From NCBI RefSeq assembly GCF_963678635.1, contig NC_087066.1:3536485-3600484 (forward strand): DNA of 64,000 nucleotides. Direction: 5' to 3'. The DNA comes from Symsagittifera roscoffensis (lineage: Eukaryota; Xenacoelomorpha; Acoela; Convolutidae). Below are positions 22,015-34,490 of this stretch, piece by piece. The notes beneath the pieces are model-generated. The model searched no databases. It was not told where the DNA came from and worked only from the letters and a program-made list of their open reading frames with translations. Made by a program: the position numbers and the translations under genes. How positions within the stretch are numbered: position 1 is the stretch's first letter; each line of letters starts with the position of its first letter.

Positions 22015-25000
22015 TCACCTGGAGGTCATCATTTTGACAAACTCCTCGTAGTTGATCTCCCCGTCCCCGTCTATGTCTGCCTCGGCTATCATCTCGTCCA
22101 CCTCCTCGTCCGTCAACTTCTCTCCCAGATTAGTCATCACGTACCTACACACACAAAAAGAGCCACTAATCCAAAAAACTAAAATATTAAACTTTTTTCA
22201 AATTCACGGACCAATTTGACACCATTTGATAGAAGTGAGTTACGACCGACAAACATCAAATATATCTGCTAGGTGAAATAGATGTAAGCAGAAGTTCAAA
22301 AATTATCGGTTTTCGACTGTCCTTTTTTGCTTAATCCTCGATTCTGATCTTTTTTTGCGAGTAAGTTCAAATTTCAGGTGAACTTGAGACATAAAATTCG
22401 GTTTGAAAGAAAGCTTGTACTAGCAACCATTTTGTGAAACACTTGCTTTTTCAATTTAATTTTGTCTGTTGTACTTTTTTTACATCTCTTTATCAGATTA
22501 AAAGTATGTAATTGTAGTCATGAATAGGATTGTTAAACTATCTCTCCCCCATGCCCTTATGATACCTAGTAACGAACTAGTTGTTGCCCCTATTATAAAC
22601 AGCTAATTCAGCTAAATTATCTTTTGAGAAGATACCCAAATAAACATAACATCTACCTAACGAATCTTCCCCTTTTGCAAAAGTAGGGGGTGGGGGGGTA
22701 GTTAAGGAGACTCACAAATATGTCATAACTATTTAGTCCAAGCGTAGTTATATGCTGTACCTGAGTTCTGAGGAGGATATGGTGCCTGACCCGTCCTTGT
22801 CGAATACCCTGAAGGCCTCCCTGATCTCCTGCTCCGCATCCTGACTGCTCATCCGCACAGCCATCATAGTCAGGAACTCCTTGAACTCCAGAGTCCCATT
22901 GCCTAACACAACACCACAAAACTATTCTTTTGAACTATTTTTATATTTTCCCTCATTGCCATGATTATACTAACCAGGCCAGTGTTTTTTCTGTACTTTC
23001 GAAATATTTCCATAGGCCGGTTCAAAAAAGACATTTGAACAGGTATATTTTTTCACTTTTGACTTGTTTGTACTTACAAAATCAGTATGCTTACTTTTTT
23101 TTCAAATTGTTGAAAGACTGTTCTTAAAACCTACGAGTCTTCACTTCTTGTCAATTTTGATCCTGAAAGGATTTCTATTTTGTCAATGTTATATCTACAA
23201 GGTCAGGATATATATGTTCTATATATGGGATATATATAGAGATTTATAAGGCGTCAATATAAAATGTATCAAAACAAAAATACTTTCTTTCAGCACCTTA
23301 AAGTAAAAAAAATCAGAGAGAGTTTCTGCAAAAGAAACCGAAAAATTTATATACTTAGAAAAACGACACAATAAAAAAACGAAACTGATTTTTTTTTCTG
23401 TGTTTGAAACTATCTGTGCACAGAAACCTGCTATTGTTTCCAGATGATATATTTGTTCAGAACACTCTGGCGTGCTTCTACAGGGACATTTTAATTTTTT
23501 TTAAAATAAAAGAATTTACTTAGATACTTATTTAGGTCGTGATGATTTTTTTCGCTATTTTTTGCAGTAGAATATCTCAAAATTGTTTACCAAAAATTGA
23601 AATTTTGCATTGTCATTTATTTTTTAAAAAAATTAACTCAGATGCAATAATTAAAGGGAAGTATAATTACGCTCTAGAATTACGAATGAGCTAACAGCGC
23701 AAAAAAAACGAATATGAATTTGTTTTGAAAACGGAATTAAATTTCGAAATTTCACAGCTGTATTTAAAAAACAATCGCATTGATTCACTTCTCATAATGG
23801 ATTATGTTTATTATCTATCAATTTGTCAATTGTGTCAAAAGTGTCAAAAGTCCATTTATATTTGTATTTTGAACTATTGAGCTATTGAACTGAAATAGCT
23901 TTTTTCAGTCTTTTTGCTTTGATTGAAGTTTTCCGAATGGCTGTTGGTTATATTTGCAATCAGCCATAAAAAATACCTGAAAAACGATGCTGGCTGGCTA
24001 AATTTTCTCTTTTAATCAAAAAATTGCGATTGAATCAAATGAAAAAAATAGAAAATGGAGTAACTGCAAGTCAAAAATGATACAATTATTGTTTATTAAG
24101 GGAGGTCAGCTTCTGGCCAAGATTTCTCAAGTTTTGTTTACCAATAGAAAAACTCAGACCTTTGCATTATGCTGTGATAAATTTCTTAGTTGTGTAAACC
24201 CAATTTCAAAAAGTGAGACTTTATTATGATACTAGACGTGATCTAGTTTTTCTATCTTTTTTTCAGGTCATCAAATTGGGCGCAAACACACAAAATCAGA
24301 TGTTACCAAGCTTTCTCAAAATTGACTTAACAAGGGAAAAATTCAAAGCTTTGCATGGCAATGTGACGACATTTTGAGATTTAGAAACCCAATTACGAAA
24401 AATGTGACTTTAATACGATACTAGACTTGATCATTTCGATCTTTTGTTGAGGCCATCATATCGCGCAAAAAACACACAAACTGTTCATAGTTCTTTCCGT
24501 TCATTTTCTGTGGCACGATCTGAACACTAAGACTATGCGCTAACTTGACAAGTGGCGCACAGTTTCGAATTTATTCTAAAATGACAACTTTAACCTTTAA
24601 GGTCAATTTTCAATTAATCAAATGCGAATCAATTAAATTAAATCGAATAAAAACAGCTTTCAAAACTTCCCGTGTTCATCAGCAACCATCAAAACAGTCA
24701 CATAAGAAACAATTTAACATTGAAATTTTTTTGGATTCAATATTCTAATTTTTCAGATTGCGGTTATAATATCTTCGTTTCGAGCATAAAGTCAACAATA
24801 AAGTTTCTTTTTGACTTTTTTTTTGAAACGAATATATGATAACCGTATAATATTTTCGTTTCAAACAAAAAAGTCTACAATAAACTATATTGTTGATTTT
24901 TTGTTTGAAACGAATATATGATAACCGCAACCTGAAAAATTAGAACATTGAATCCAAAAAAAATTGTTTAAAAGTTTTTATTCGTGGCAATAATGTTAAA

Positions 25001-26922
25001 CTGTTTCTTAAGTGACTGATCTTACGCAAATTTGAAATTTCTGTTTGTTTCAAATAAGGTTTCTAATTTTACATGTCAACAGTTCAAAACTACTATGCGT
25101 TTAATTAAACCTTAGTTTTTGTTAAGTCTTTTAGCCCAAGATTAAATTTCTGTGGGTTTCGAATCTATTTGATTGCTATAAAAAAATTTATCAAGGGAAA
25201 ATGCCCATACTTTGCAGCTACTAAATAATAATTGCAAATGTTTTTTAAAAAAAACTGACTAATCTTGTAATTCTTTGTGATTTTCAATTTCATTCTAGTT
25301 TGTATTTTTTGAACACGGCGATATCTTTAAAGTGATATTCAAAAAACCAAAAACAAAAAGTGCCTTTTTAAGAATTGAAAATTAACATCAAAAAATCACA
25401 GATAGTAGAAAAGCGGAATAACAAAGTCACCTTTTAAATATCACCTATTATACCCGACTTAAAATTTTAAATAAGCTCGGGTTGCATCTAATCTCATTTT
25501 CAATGAAATTCACGGGGGCGGATTATCAAAAACTTTCGAAAATTATGGAGAAGTTTTTTTTTTAGTTTTTAGGTTGACCAAGTTGATTTTCGGGCTCTCC
25601 CAAAGCAATAAAAACTTCCTGTTTTGGCCTAATGTTCTGGGCCGCAGGCAAAACTTTGAAAAAAATGGCCAAAAAAACGTTTTTAGGCTTTTTTTTTAAT
25701 TTTCACCAAAAAATTCGTTTTTCTGCGCGCGCTCTCCCCTGAAAACTAGTATATATTGGCCCCAAAAGCGCTTTTAGAAAAATTTAGGGTCCGTCAGCCA
25801 AGAATGGATATCTCAAAATAGTTCAAAGGGGGGACCGCTTGCCCGCAAAAATTATGGGGCATAATTTTTCTGTAAAAGATGTCTCAGTGTCTATAATATC
25901 TCAAATATCTTCGCTTCATGAAAATGAACAGAAAAGACCTCAGCCCATTTATTTTCAAAGAAAGACTTTTGACAATACTTGTGAACAGCACCTTTTTCTA
26001 ATATGTTCTTTTAGACTCACCGTCTTCGTCCACCTCGTTAATCATCTCCGCCAAGTCCTGCTCGGTCGGGTTCTGACCCAAACTCCTCAACACCACACCT
26101 GGACAGTAAAAAACTACAGTTTATAATTAATCATGCTAGTAATAAAAAATTATAAAGATAATGAATTGCTTTAAGTATAGGTCCATATTCATGAAATTTA
26201 TTTTTATAAATGATCATACAAAAAAATAACAGTCTGGAAGATCGTCACTAGACAAATTATGTGAAAATGAAGGTCTATATTATGTGGAGTATTTCCAGGG
26301 TAATCATACTTTTGATACGTTTTTTACGAGATCAAATAAAAAAAAGTTGTTTCCGACACCAAAAGAGCGGTTTTCAATTACTTAATTTTGTTCAGATTCG
26401 TTCTCTAAAAAGATATTGCCAAAATTTAGTATAAACTATAATAAAACAATCATTTTGATCATTAAACGGAAATAATGAGTCATTCAATGTTGGCCTTTAA
26501 AATAAGTCAAAATCAATCAACCCCCCCCCCCCCCCCTCACTCTCCATCATCCGGCTCTTTTCCACTTTCCCACCCCCTTCGTAAAAAAGCAAAAAAAAGC
26601 TGATCAAAAATTGTTCACACGGCATTTTGCATGTTTTTAACTTTGTGTAAATTTGTTCACCTGTTCATGCTGACACGTTTTAATGCTTTTTTTCAATATG
26701 AAAAGTAATATTTTTCAATATGAAAAGAAACTCAAAGGGGGGAACTGGAAAAGAGCCCATTATCCCTTCGCTGATCCCGATCGTTCTGACCCTACCTAAT
26801 TCTTTGGTAGATATGGTTCCGTCTCTGTCTTTGTCGAAGTGCTGGAAAGCCTCCCTGAATTCCCCAATCTCTTCGTCGGTCAGATCACGCAGCACAGGAT
26901 CATCGGGGTACTCCGAGTTCAT
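22015..26922 (-). CDS. Calmodulin-like EF-hand calcium sensor, four exons
   Basis: Exons, 5' to 3' on the minus strand: 26922-26796, 26098-26021, 22902-22761, 22144-22015; all introns are GT-AG and phases join cleanly (477 nt, 158 residues plus stop). Four EF-hands are present, each with a full 12-residue calcium loop ([48 protein letters not shown]). The C-terminus reads FVKMMTSR. The ATG at 26922 is chosen because it has a good context (gccATGa) and is followed by the usual LTDEEI helix after a 13-residue leader ([13 protein letters not shown]) that ordinary calmodulin lacks. The protein should be a cytosolic Ca2+ sensor that binds target peptides; the central linker ([12 protein letters not shown]) also differs from calmodulin, so it is probably a divergent calmodulin paralogue rather than the canonical gene. 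Intron 2 (3118 nt) is filled with repeats. Confidence 0.93.
24110..24490. repeat. Two ~190-bp tandem units in intron 2
   Basis: 24110-24300 and 24305-24490 align with each other: agctttctcaa/agatttctcaa, gaaaaactcagacctttgca versus gaaaaattcaaagctttgca, gatactagac(g/t)tgatc, and gcgcaaacacacaaa. The units are diverged, so the duplication is old. They lie in the long second intron of the calmodulin-like gene. Confidence 0.6.
24725..24964. repeat. Foldback sequence in intron 2
   Basis: The outer arms 24725-24768 and 24921-24964 are near-perfect inverted repeats (ggattcaatattctaatttt versus its complement). Between them are two further hairpins built from cgtttc(g/a)a...gaaacgaatatatgataaccg. 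The whole 240-bp stretch can fold into a branched hairpin. It is probably a small foldback MITE within the intron. Confidence 0.7.
25513..25838 (-). repeat. Truncated copy of the GGGGCGGAT hAT MITE
   Basis: Matches, in reverse orientation, the 32674-33102 MITE: gggggcggatta, gaccaagttgattt, ctcccaaagcaat, ctgcgcgcgctctcccct, aaatttagggtccgtc and ggggggacc appear in the same order. The terminal CAGGGG is missing. A much more diverged relative may lie at 30945-31245. Confidence 0.6.
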
Positions 26923-26946
26923 GGCCACACTTCCAGTGCACAACTA

Positions 26947-27001
26947 AGGTCAGAGGAGGTCAAGAGGTCACAAGAGGTCACCAGAGGTCACAAGTAGGTC
27001 A
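26947..27001 (+). promoter_or_regulatory. Array of six AGGTCA half-sites upstream of the calmodulin-like start codon
   Basis: AGGTCA starts at 26947, 26957, 26965, 26975, 26985 and 26996, all in the same orientation, with spacers of 4, 2, 4, 4 and 5 bp. It begins 25 bp upstream of the minus-strand ATG, in the 5' leader or promoter. AGGTCA is the core half-site of the nuclear-receptor family, and direct repeats with 4-5 bp spacing are classical heterodimer sites. It could equally be a short minisatellite; function is inferred, not shown. Confidence 0.5.
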
Positions 27002-27069
27002 AAGTCACGAGAACTTGCGAGATTTTATGACAAAGTCACAGGAGTTCACGAGAAGTTACCTGAGATCAG

Positions 27070-29499
27070 AACGTGTTCACGCGTTTCGAGTTAACACTGA
27101 ACGGAAGAAAATGATTAATTTACTATGCTTTTAGGAGGGTAAAGATTGAGAATAAGCTAACAGTCAGTTAAATGAAAGCTTCGAGTAGGGTCATATTCGG
27201 TCCAGGGTTAGAAATTTAGCCAAACCGGCTATCAAAAAAGGGTTTCAATTGAGTTTCAAGATGTGAATTTCGTTGAATGGCAGGTCTTAAAATCAATCTA
27301 AAACATTTTGGATTGCTGAAAAGTTATTTGATGAAGTGATGGTCAGAAAAAAAACAGGAATATTTTAGTGACCTTTTGTTAAGAACTAAATGTTACAAGT
27401 GAGTTTCTTTTTGTATATTTTATATGTTTTAGGAAAATACTTCGAAATCAACCAGCGAATACTTCAAAAAGTTTAAACGCCAACAGATGCAGTTGAATGA
27501 TGCTCCGATATAGTTAAAACTTTTATAACTCAGAAAAGAAAATAAAAAGTAGAAATAATTAAGAACTATCAAGAAAGAAGCTCTTTAATTTCTATAATTA
27601 GAGTTAAGTGAATGATGATTTTGAAGCCAATTTTGAATATGACTCTTTTGTTATTTTTTTAAGATGGGATGTCCCATTGGTATCTCAGTTCAATTGTGAT
27701 TAATGGCACAAATTATATGTTTATTGTGATTTATGGGACATTTCCCTTTTGTTCGGCCGACTATGGCGCTGAATGAGGGACTTCTAGAGATAGCGGCGGG
27801 TATGTTCATCTGTTTTGCAAGCGTAGATGGTATGAAACAATAAATGATCACGTTTGTATCTTCCATATGGAACTATTCTATCCAACTCGATCACGCATCA
27901 CTGATCAACCTTTGAATCAACAGGTGTTCACGGCGTGTCCACGCATTCAACCGATTATAGCGCCAAAAACTCAAGTAGAATAAAGCAACATTTTGCATCA
28001 ATTTTCTGCAGTGTGACAAACTGTTTTAACGAACAAAACAAACATACTTTCAGGTCTGGTTGGTGCTCAAACATATTCCGAACTTTTTATTCTGCTCATT
28101 TGATATTGATTGTAAAGATATTTCACAGCACCAAAGACCTAATTTAAAAGTCTTTGCCTTTTGCAAAAACTGGTTTATGTATGTCCCAGGTCTTCGCCCA
28201 CCATATCTCGAGACGAATTTCTAATAACGCACCTGAAAAACGGTTTAAATTTGATTTTTCCCCCTTTAAGTTAACATACGCAAGGAGCAGAAAACAAATA
28301 ACTATTTTTTGAAGAGTATAGAAGGTATTGAATGCTCTTATATAGATCTTGGTGATTTTTTTTTGTTTTTTTTTTCAGGAAAAAGTCTTAAAATTTGTTC
28401 ACACTCAGTTTTGATTTTTCGCGGTTTGACTTTTGGTTTTTTTACCAGTTCACTTCATTACTTTTGTTAAAAGGAAGGCAAACTCCACTATCGAACAGCA
28501 AATATATTAAGATCACAAAAAATTCGCAGAAAATAAAAGACGTGATCGACTTCTATTTTCGAAAAAAGAAATTAATTATCAGATTTCCCAGCGAACAACA
28601 AGTTGTACTTATTGATCCAGCTTGGGTTAAATTTGTCAAAAAAGTGTCAAGCATAAATTATTCTGCAGATCTAAAGAGCCTAAAAGCAATCTATTTTAAT
28701 TTTCTTCGATTCTTAAAAAAGCTTAAAATGAGAGAAAGTAGGACAAATAAATAAACAAACACATTTCCACTGAGAAATTTCTAGAAATTAAAATCAACCT
28801 CTTCAATACTAACGTTCAACCCGCTCGGACAAACTTGAGATTGAAATTCATATAAATCGAATTTGTTTCAGATAATATACTGTTTGGAAATTGATTTGCG
28901 GTAGACTATTTAGATGAATAAAATAATTTTAAAAAGATTAACCTTCTTTACGGCAGAAAAACATTATTACAATTGAATAAAACGTTGACCAAAAGTTTAG
29001 CATGGCAGTAAACTTCATCCAAATCTCGACAAAATTAATTTAGTTTAAAATTATTTTTGTTTCGAAACTCCATAAAACTTTTGTACTCAAGAAATATCTG
29101 CATCATAACTATAGTGAGCAATAGTCACTTACGGATATTTTTTTACCGCAAACTTTTGGGATGAAAATAATGTTTCCGCGGTATGAAAAATAAATTAAGG
29201 AAAATTTTTCTCAGTTTTTTCTTTTCATTAGCATTAGCAACGTTTTAAGCGCATATAATTTAAGCGAATGACGTATAATTGAAAAACTGATTTTAAAACA
29301 TTTCATTTTTGATGCAGTAATTTTCCATAGACAAAAACTTAGTAACTTATTGCAGTAACTTAGACAAAAAAGTTATACCACGCTAGGATTTCAAATAAAG
29401 TTATTGCATTTTTAATAATCAAAAAAATCTAAGTTCATAGTGTGTTTCGATAATAATTTTGGAATTTATTTTTATTCGACTTTTGGAGAAAACAAAAAT
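27070..29499. other. Intergenic DNA, one unrecognised 119-codon frame
   Basis: Upstream of the calmodulin-like gene I see no recognisable gene. A plus-strand frame at 28395-28754 (119 codons, Lys-rich, no known motif) follows a long pyrimidine tract ending in CAG at 28378 that could be a splice acceptor, but the frame has no ATG near its start and its leading part is hydrophobic low-complexity. I do not call it a gene. Confidence 0.4.
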
Positions 29500-29689
29500 A
29501 ATTGCACTCTGGTTTGGTTTTCTTTATTCCAGACAATTTTCAACTCTTAATTACCATTTTTTGAAAAGTTTTTATAAAAAATCATTCAAAAAGTTTTGTT
29601 GTCCTGACGTTAATACTAAAAATGTTTTTCACCTGTGATCATTTTTCACAGAGTTTAAATAACCTATTTGTAAAAAAACGAAACTACCA

Positions 29690-30480
29690 AGCGTTTAAAT
29701 TTTGGCAAAATTTTTCAAAGATGATTATTTTTATGAAGATGAATTTTTAAATGAGCAGACATTGATCACAGCATACATAAACAATTTTAGCATTTCTCGA
29801 GATGTACTTTTAATAATATGAGTATTCAATTAATCAAACATTGATCAAAGCATACAAAATGATACCATACAAAAATTAGCCTTTTGAACGTTTTTAATAA
29901 AGATATCATGAGAAATGGAAAAAATCAATTTTGAGCATCCAAAACTAGTTTTTCATGCAGAAATTTAAGTTCCAAAAGTTTTTAATTGAGTACAAAAACT
30001 CGTGAGCTGGGAGTCCATTTCTCATATTATACTCCTTTGAGCTCCTAACCAAAGGTACTTCAAATGTCAATTTTTTCGTCCCAGACGAAAGTTCTCCACC
30101 TACGCCAACCCTAACCAGAAACCCCCCTCCCATCCCCAACATATTCCGATATTCATTCCCCGCTCTTCCGCAAACACCACCAACCCGACCTCCATTATAA
30201 ATCATCATTGTTGCGTGGGCAGAAGTTTTTCTCGGGGTGGGCTTTCGTTCCTAGCAAAAGGAAAATGCATTAATTTTTGAAAATTCGAAGATTTTTTTTC
30301 TTAACAAAACGTATGAATTTTGAAACTTTTGAGGCCGTTTAAAAACTTTTGAAAAAAAATTGAAAATTTGGAGATCTTTTTCTACCAAAATGTATGAAAT
30401 TTGCATGACTAATATTATTCATAAACTTAGTTAATGGAATTGTATGACCAGCATTTTCGGTCTATGATGGTTAACACAGC
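29690..30480 (+). repeat. Diverged family C relative
   Basis: Around 29690-29790 the order ttttggcaaaatttttcaaag, agcagacattgatca, gcatacataaac matches the interior of the family C copy at 18886-19662 (ttttgacaaagcttttcaacg, agcagatattgatca, caaacataaa). Near 30430-30476 ggaattgtatgaccagcatttt followed by tggttaac resembles a worn family C end. Borders are uncertain. Confidence 0.35.
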
Positions 30481-32673
30481 TAAACTATAAAATTGCTCTT
30501 GTGAGGCAGGAGGGTCCTTTCTGATATTAAATTCCTTTGAGCGCCTAACCAAAATTACTTCAAATTTTAGTTTTTTTTTCATGGTTGGAATTTTGATGAC
30601 AGAATGCCAAGCAAATTTACATCACATGTGATTTTTAATGAAATTTTTTTTATAATCCATAGTATTCAGTTTGTTTTTTTTGTTTCCAAAATAATTATTT
30701 TTTTTGACCAAAAATCCAAATATACTACAAAAATTGTTTATTTTTTGTAGATAATCACTATTCTTTTTCTATTTTTCTGTAAAACTTGATTACGAAAAAA
30801 AACATTCATCCATGTTCACAAGTGACTACGCCCCCATGCCCCATGCTCTACCACGGTGTTGGCAAAAAACTGAAATCAAACAACAACAAAAATACGTTAA
30901 AAACGCTATGGAAAAAAGTAAGCTAATTTACATTTCAAAATGTTAGGTACAAAAAGTATAATTATAATCCATTTAAGTGGCGTGAGCAGAAATTTTGAAA
31001 ATTTTGGAGCCTTTTTTCTGAGTTTGACAATTTTGATTTTCCGAGCTATCCGAAAAATAATTCAAAACCTTATTTTGACAAACTTTTTCTGCGCTACAGG
31101 CATATCTTCCAACAAGCAGGCCAAAATAGGCGTTTTTAATCAATTTTTGGAGGTTTTTTTTTCTCGCGGCGCTTCCACATCAAAATTCGTTAAATTGGTG
31201 GCCAGGGCTCCTTTAGAAAATTTTTGAGGTTGGCCAGTCAAAATGGATGATACAATTTTATACTCGCTTATGGAAACGCAATCTGATTCAAATGCAAACT
31301 TAAATCTGATATTCGGCGAAACTGAAAGAACACGTGTGGTTTTCTCAGACCAAATTCAACTTTTTAGTCAGCCAATTTTTAAGGTAATTCTTTTTTTTCA
31401 GCAAAATTTTGTTCTCCCGAGCTCAAATTTGAAAGGATATTTCATAAGCAATAATGTTTGAAAAAGTTATGTCATTTACAAAGTGCCGACTTAGTAAAAT
31501 CAACGAGCGATATATTTCGTGCTTCTAGCGCATAAGTGGCGATTTAATCCGTTTTCAGAAATCGTTCCCAATTGAACTGAGGCATCCTATTGGTCTATTT
31601 TTTGCTCTGATGTAACCAAAATATTTCATTTTGTACATACCATAAAATGTGGGGGAAGGTTTTCGAAGAAAAAAATCAGAGCTTTTTCTCTTTGTGTTAA
31701 AAACTTTGTTTTAATCTTTTTAGGCAATTACGACTTCACAAAGCTTTAAAAAGGTCAAAATAATCGACTCTCTTTCCTCCACCCGAGCATCATTTTTATT
31801 TTGAATGAGTCATTTAAAAAGGTTAATTATTAAGACCAAATATGTTCGTCTAGGCCTAATTAGTCTGAATGTCAAATTTCTTTAACAATGAGGCAATTTG
31901 AGCAAAAAATTTGCTTGTAAAAGTTTGCAGGTACGGAGGGAAGGAAAAAGAACCAAAATTTTAAGCCTTTGCCCCGCTAAAAGCAGTCTTGTTATTGAAT
32001 TTAATTGATTGACTTTGAATTGAACTTTACAGAGACATATAGAACTCCAAATAAATCAATTATTATACATGACACTTCAGTGCGGGCACAACCAACGAGT
32101 TCAAATGAAACACTATTGTCCTTGAATTTAAATGCAATGTGAAATGAAGAGTACCGATTTGAACTTATGGAATTTGTCTGTTGAACAACTTTTGTTAACC
32201 GGCTCAATATTTACGTTTTTTGGAATTACTTTTTAGAAAACACAAATCAATTTTTGAGCATCAAATTTCGATTCAATTTTTTAATGAATCGTCAAGCAAA
32301 AAACTTACCGATGATTAAAATTCAAGATTTAGCTAAGCAGAACCGATAGAATAGGAAGAATTTTTTTATTTGAAAAAGGACGAGGGCTTCTAAGAACCGT
32401 CTGTTTGTTTGGGATGTTACTCAAAGAAGAACCAGGCATTCATTTTGAATTCGCAGTGTAGAATATAATCGTTCTCTTAAAAATTTTGCGAGAATAATTC
32501 TTTCGGCTGACTTTAAGGTCACTTCAAATGCATTAACACTTAGGATTTTTCTTGCTTTTTCGAAACCAAAATTTTACAGAAACAAAACATATTTCTGTGT
32601 ACAAACCCATCTGAGTAATAACAATTCATGAAATTAGTTTATGTCTATCACTAGGAAACAAAATTGTCACTAG
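30481..32673. other. Intergenic DNA with worn repeat copies
   Basis: No gene supported. 30945-31245 appears to be a very diverged relative of the hAT MITE at 32674. 31340-31760 is a diverged reverse family A copy (gagctcaaatttgaaaggat, gcgatatatttcgtgcttct, aaatcgttcccaattgaact). 31770-32673 shows nothing I recognise. Confidence 0.45.
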
Positions 32674-33102
32674 CAGGGGCGGATTTAGGGGAGGGGCGGG
32701 GGGGGGGGGGTTGTGTCCTTCGGACGCCTCTCCCCCTCAGGGATTCGAACCCCTGCCAACCCAAAGGGTCCCCCCTTTGGTACTTTTTAAGAAATCCATT
32801 TTTGGCCGACCGACCCTAAAATTTTTCTAAAGGCGCCTTCGCCGCCAGTATATACTAATTTTGAGGGGGAGCGCGCGCCAAAAAAACGCGTTTTTTTGTC
32901 CAAATTTTCCAAAAAGTGTCCAAAAACGGCGTTTTTGACCTGTTTTTTCAAATTTTGCCAAAACAGGGTCTTTTTACTGCTTTGGGAGAGCTCGGGAAAT
33001 CAATCTGATCGACCTAAAAAAAATAAAAGGTCGTCAAAATTTTCGAAAATGTTTTGAAAATCCCCCCCCCCCCCCTCGAAGAAAATCCTAGATCCGCCCC
33101 AG
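32674..33102. mobile_element. hAT-type MITE with perfect 8-bp target duplication
   Basis: The element begins CAGGGGCGGATTTAGG and ends CCTAGATCCGCCCCAG (imperfect inverted repeats). GTCACTAG lies immediately outside both ends (32666-32673 and 33103-33110), a perfect 8-bp duplication. CAGGG termini plus an 8-bp duplication are the signature of hAT-superfamily elements. The 429-bp interior has no transposase. A T-arm-like phrase, ggggttcgaatccctg, occurs on the minus strand near 32740-32757. Confidence 0.85.
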
Positions 33103-33778
33103 GTCACTAGCAAAAGACTATAAGAGACATTCGAAATTATATTTTGATTTATTTTCAATGGAAATAAGGTTAAATGATCAATGAAAAAAGAAAAAAACAT
33201 TGCTGGTCTGATTAAAACGATTTTACAGAAAACAAAACGAAACGGATACTGCGACTGCTGGCTACTAGTAAAATTTTGTATGGGGCTTGAAGCACTTCTT
33301 CCAAAAAAGCAACAAAAAGTTTTCATTTAAAGCATTTCTTCCAAAAAACAAAAAAACTACTCGTATAAAGGCAAGGCCCTCAAAGTTTTATTGCGTTTAA
33401 AAGTCTTTGGTATAGTGTGCCTTCTAAAAAATGGATGATTTATTTTTAAAAAATGAAAAATATACGGGATATATAGTGCAGAATGATTTAATTTGCATAT
33501 AACAAAATTTCGAACAGACAAGTATCTCAATTCGATTTGGAACGAGATCTAAGCCAAATTAAATTGCCGCTTACGCGTTGAAACTACGAAATACATCTCC
33601 CGCCAATAGTCTCAAACAGAGGTGGAATCGGGTCAGAACCCGTTGTTTTAAAAATAGTAGACCCGAAAAATTAACGACAAAAAACGGGCCCGGTTTTTTT
33701 TACAAGAGAAAATATTTAATTTGATCAAATAAAATACAAATTTTCCAAGTACCTATCAGCAAATTCATTTCATGTTTT

Positions 33779-34140
33779 GATGTTTGGCAGCAGAATAGAC
33801 TATTTCAAGACCCTTTACGGTGTCTGCCGCAAGAGATGATCGTCTGCCAGTCAATGTTTGACCACATGATGAAAAATCTTGCTCTGATTGACCGGTTGAG
33901 GCTTGAGTACCAAAAACTTACCGAGCGACTTTACTCAAGACTGGAAACTGGAAATCGCCAGTAATGTTGTGTTCAGAATTGTAGCTCATTGTTTATTGGT
34001 TTGGATAGGATTGATTTGTAATCTTGTATTTCGACTGAAAGCTTGCGGTCATTTTCAATGTCTGAAGGCGGAGGCGCAAAGTTTGCTACGTTGCTAAATT
34101 CTGAAAAATTGTCAGTAGGATTCTCATGCCAGACCACGGT
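33779..34140 (-). pseudogene. hAT transposase C-terminal (dimerisation) fragment
   Basis: On the minus strand, 33950-33779 encodes a stretch with the hallmark order of the hAT C-terminal dimerisation region: a short hydrophobic run, TQASTGQSEQDFSSCGQTL, then GRRSSLAADTVKGLEI. This corresponds to the family's Ser-x-x-x-x-E-x-x-F-S-x-x-G core followed by the R-x-x-L segment. A TAA interrupts it upstream at about 33924, and the preceding segment up to 34140 is in a shifted frame. It once formed part of the catalytic fold of a cut-and-paste transposase, and is now a relic. Confidence 0.7.
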
Positions 34141-34332
34141 AAATTTTGCTACTGGTTTCAACATCTTGAAGAAGTACAAGTTTCTTCTTTTATTTATTCG
34201 CGCGAGAACCCATTTATCAACATCAGCTACATTTCCTTGCTTGAACTTGCTCTTCACGCGATTTGGGTTTGCCAGAAAGCTGAAAGTTTTGAAGCTCCGA
34301 TCCAGAAAGTACCCTAGTCGATCAAGGGAGGT

Positions 34333-34490
34333 TATCTTGCAAGATCTTGCAAGATTCTTGCAAAAGAGGGTTATCTTGCAAGATCTTACAAGATGGAGGT
34401 TATCTTGCAAGAATCTTGAAAGAGGGAGGCTATCTTGCAAGAATCTTGAAAGAAGGAGGCTATCTTGCAAGAATCTTGCAAGATAACCAT
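34333..34490 (+). repeat. ~30-bp minisatellite in the dead hAT element
   Basis: TATCTTGCAA starts at 34333, 34372, 34401, 34431 and 34461 (steps 39, 29, 30, 30) within units of the form tatcttgcaagaatcttgaa plus agagggaggc. The array gives repeated 10-residue peptides in several frames on both strands, which explains the overlapping open frames here. Confidence 0.75.

Noticed and set aside
26680-26947. Calmodulin-like exon 1 read as a longer open frame with an earlier start and a read-through end
   Set aside because: The upstream start is TTG, not ATG, and the 3' extension is intron: the GT at 26795-26794 gives the correct phase to exon 2.
28395-28754. 119-codon plus-strand frame after a pyrimidine-AG
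   Set aside because: No ATG, hydrophobic low-complexity start, no motif, and no partner exon found nearby.
32735-32765. tRNA gene suggested by a perfect B-box
   Set aside because: No A-box or acceptor-stem pairing at tRNA distance, and it lies inside a hAT MITE.
34333-34490. Possible CRISPR-like array of regular repeats
   Set aside because: The units are contiguous with no unique spacers; animal DNA; minisatellite.
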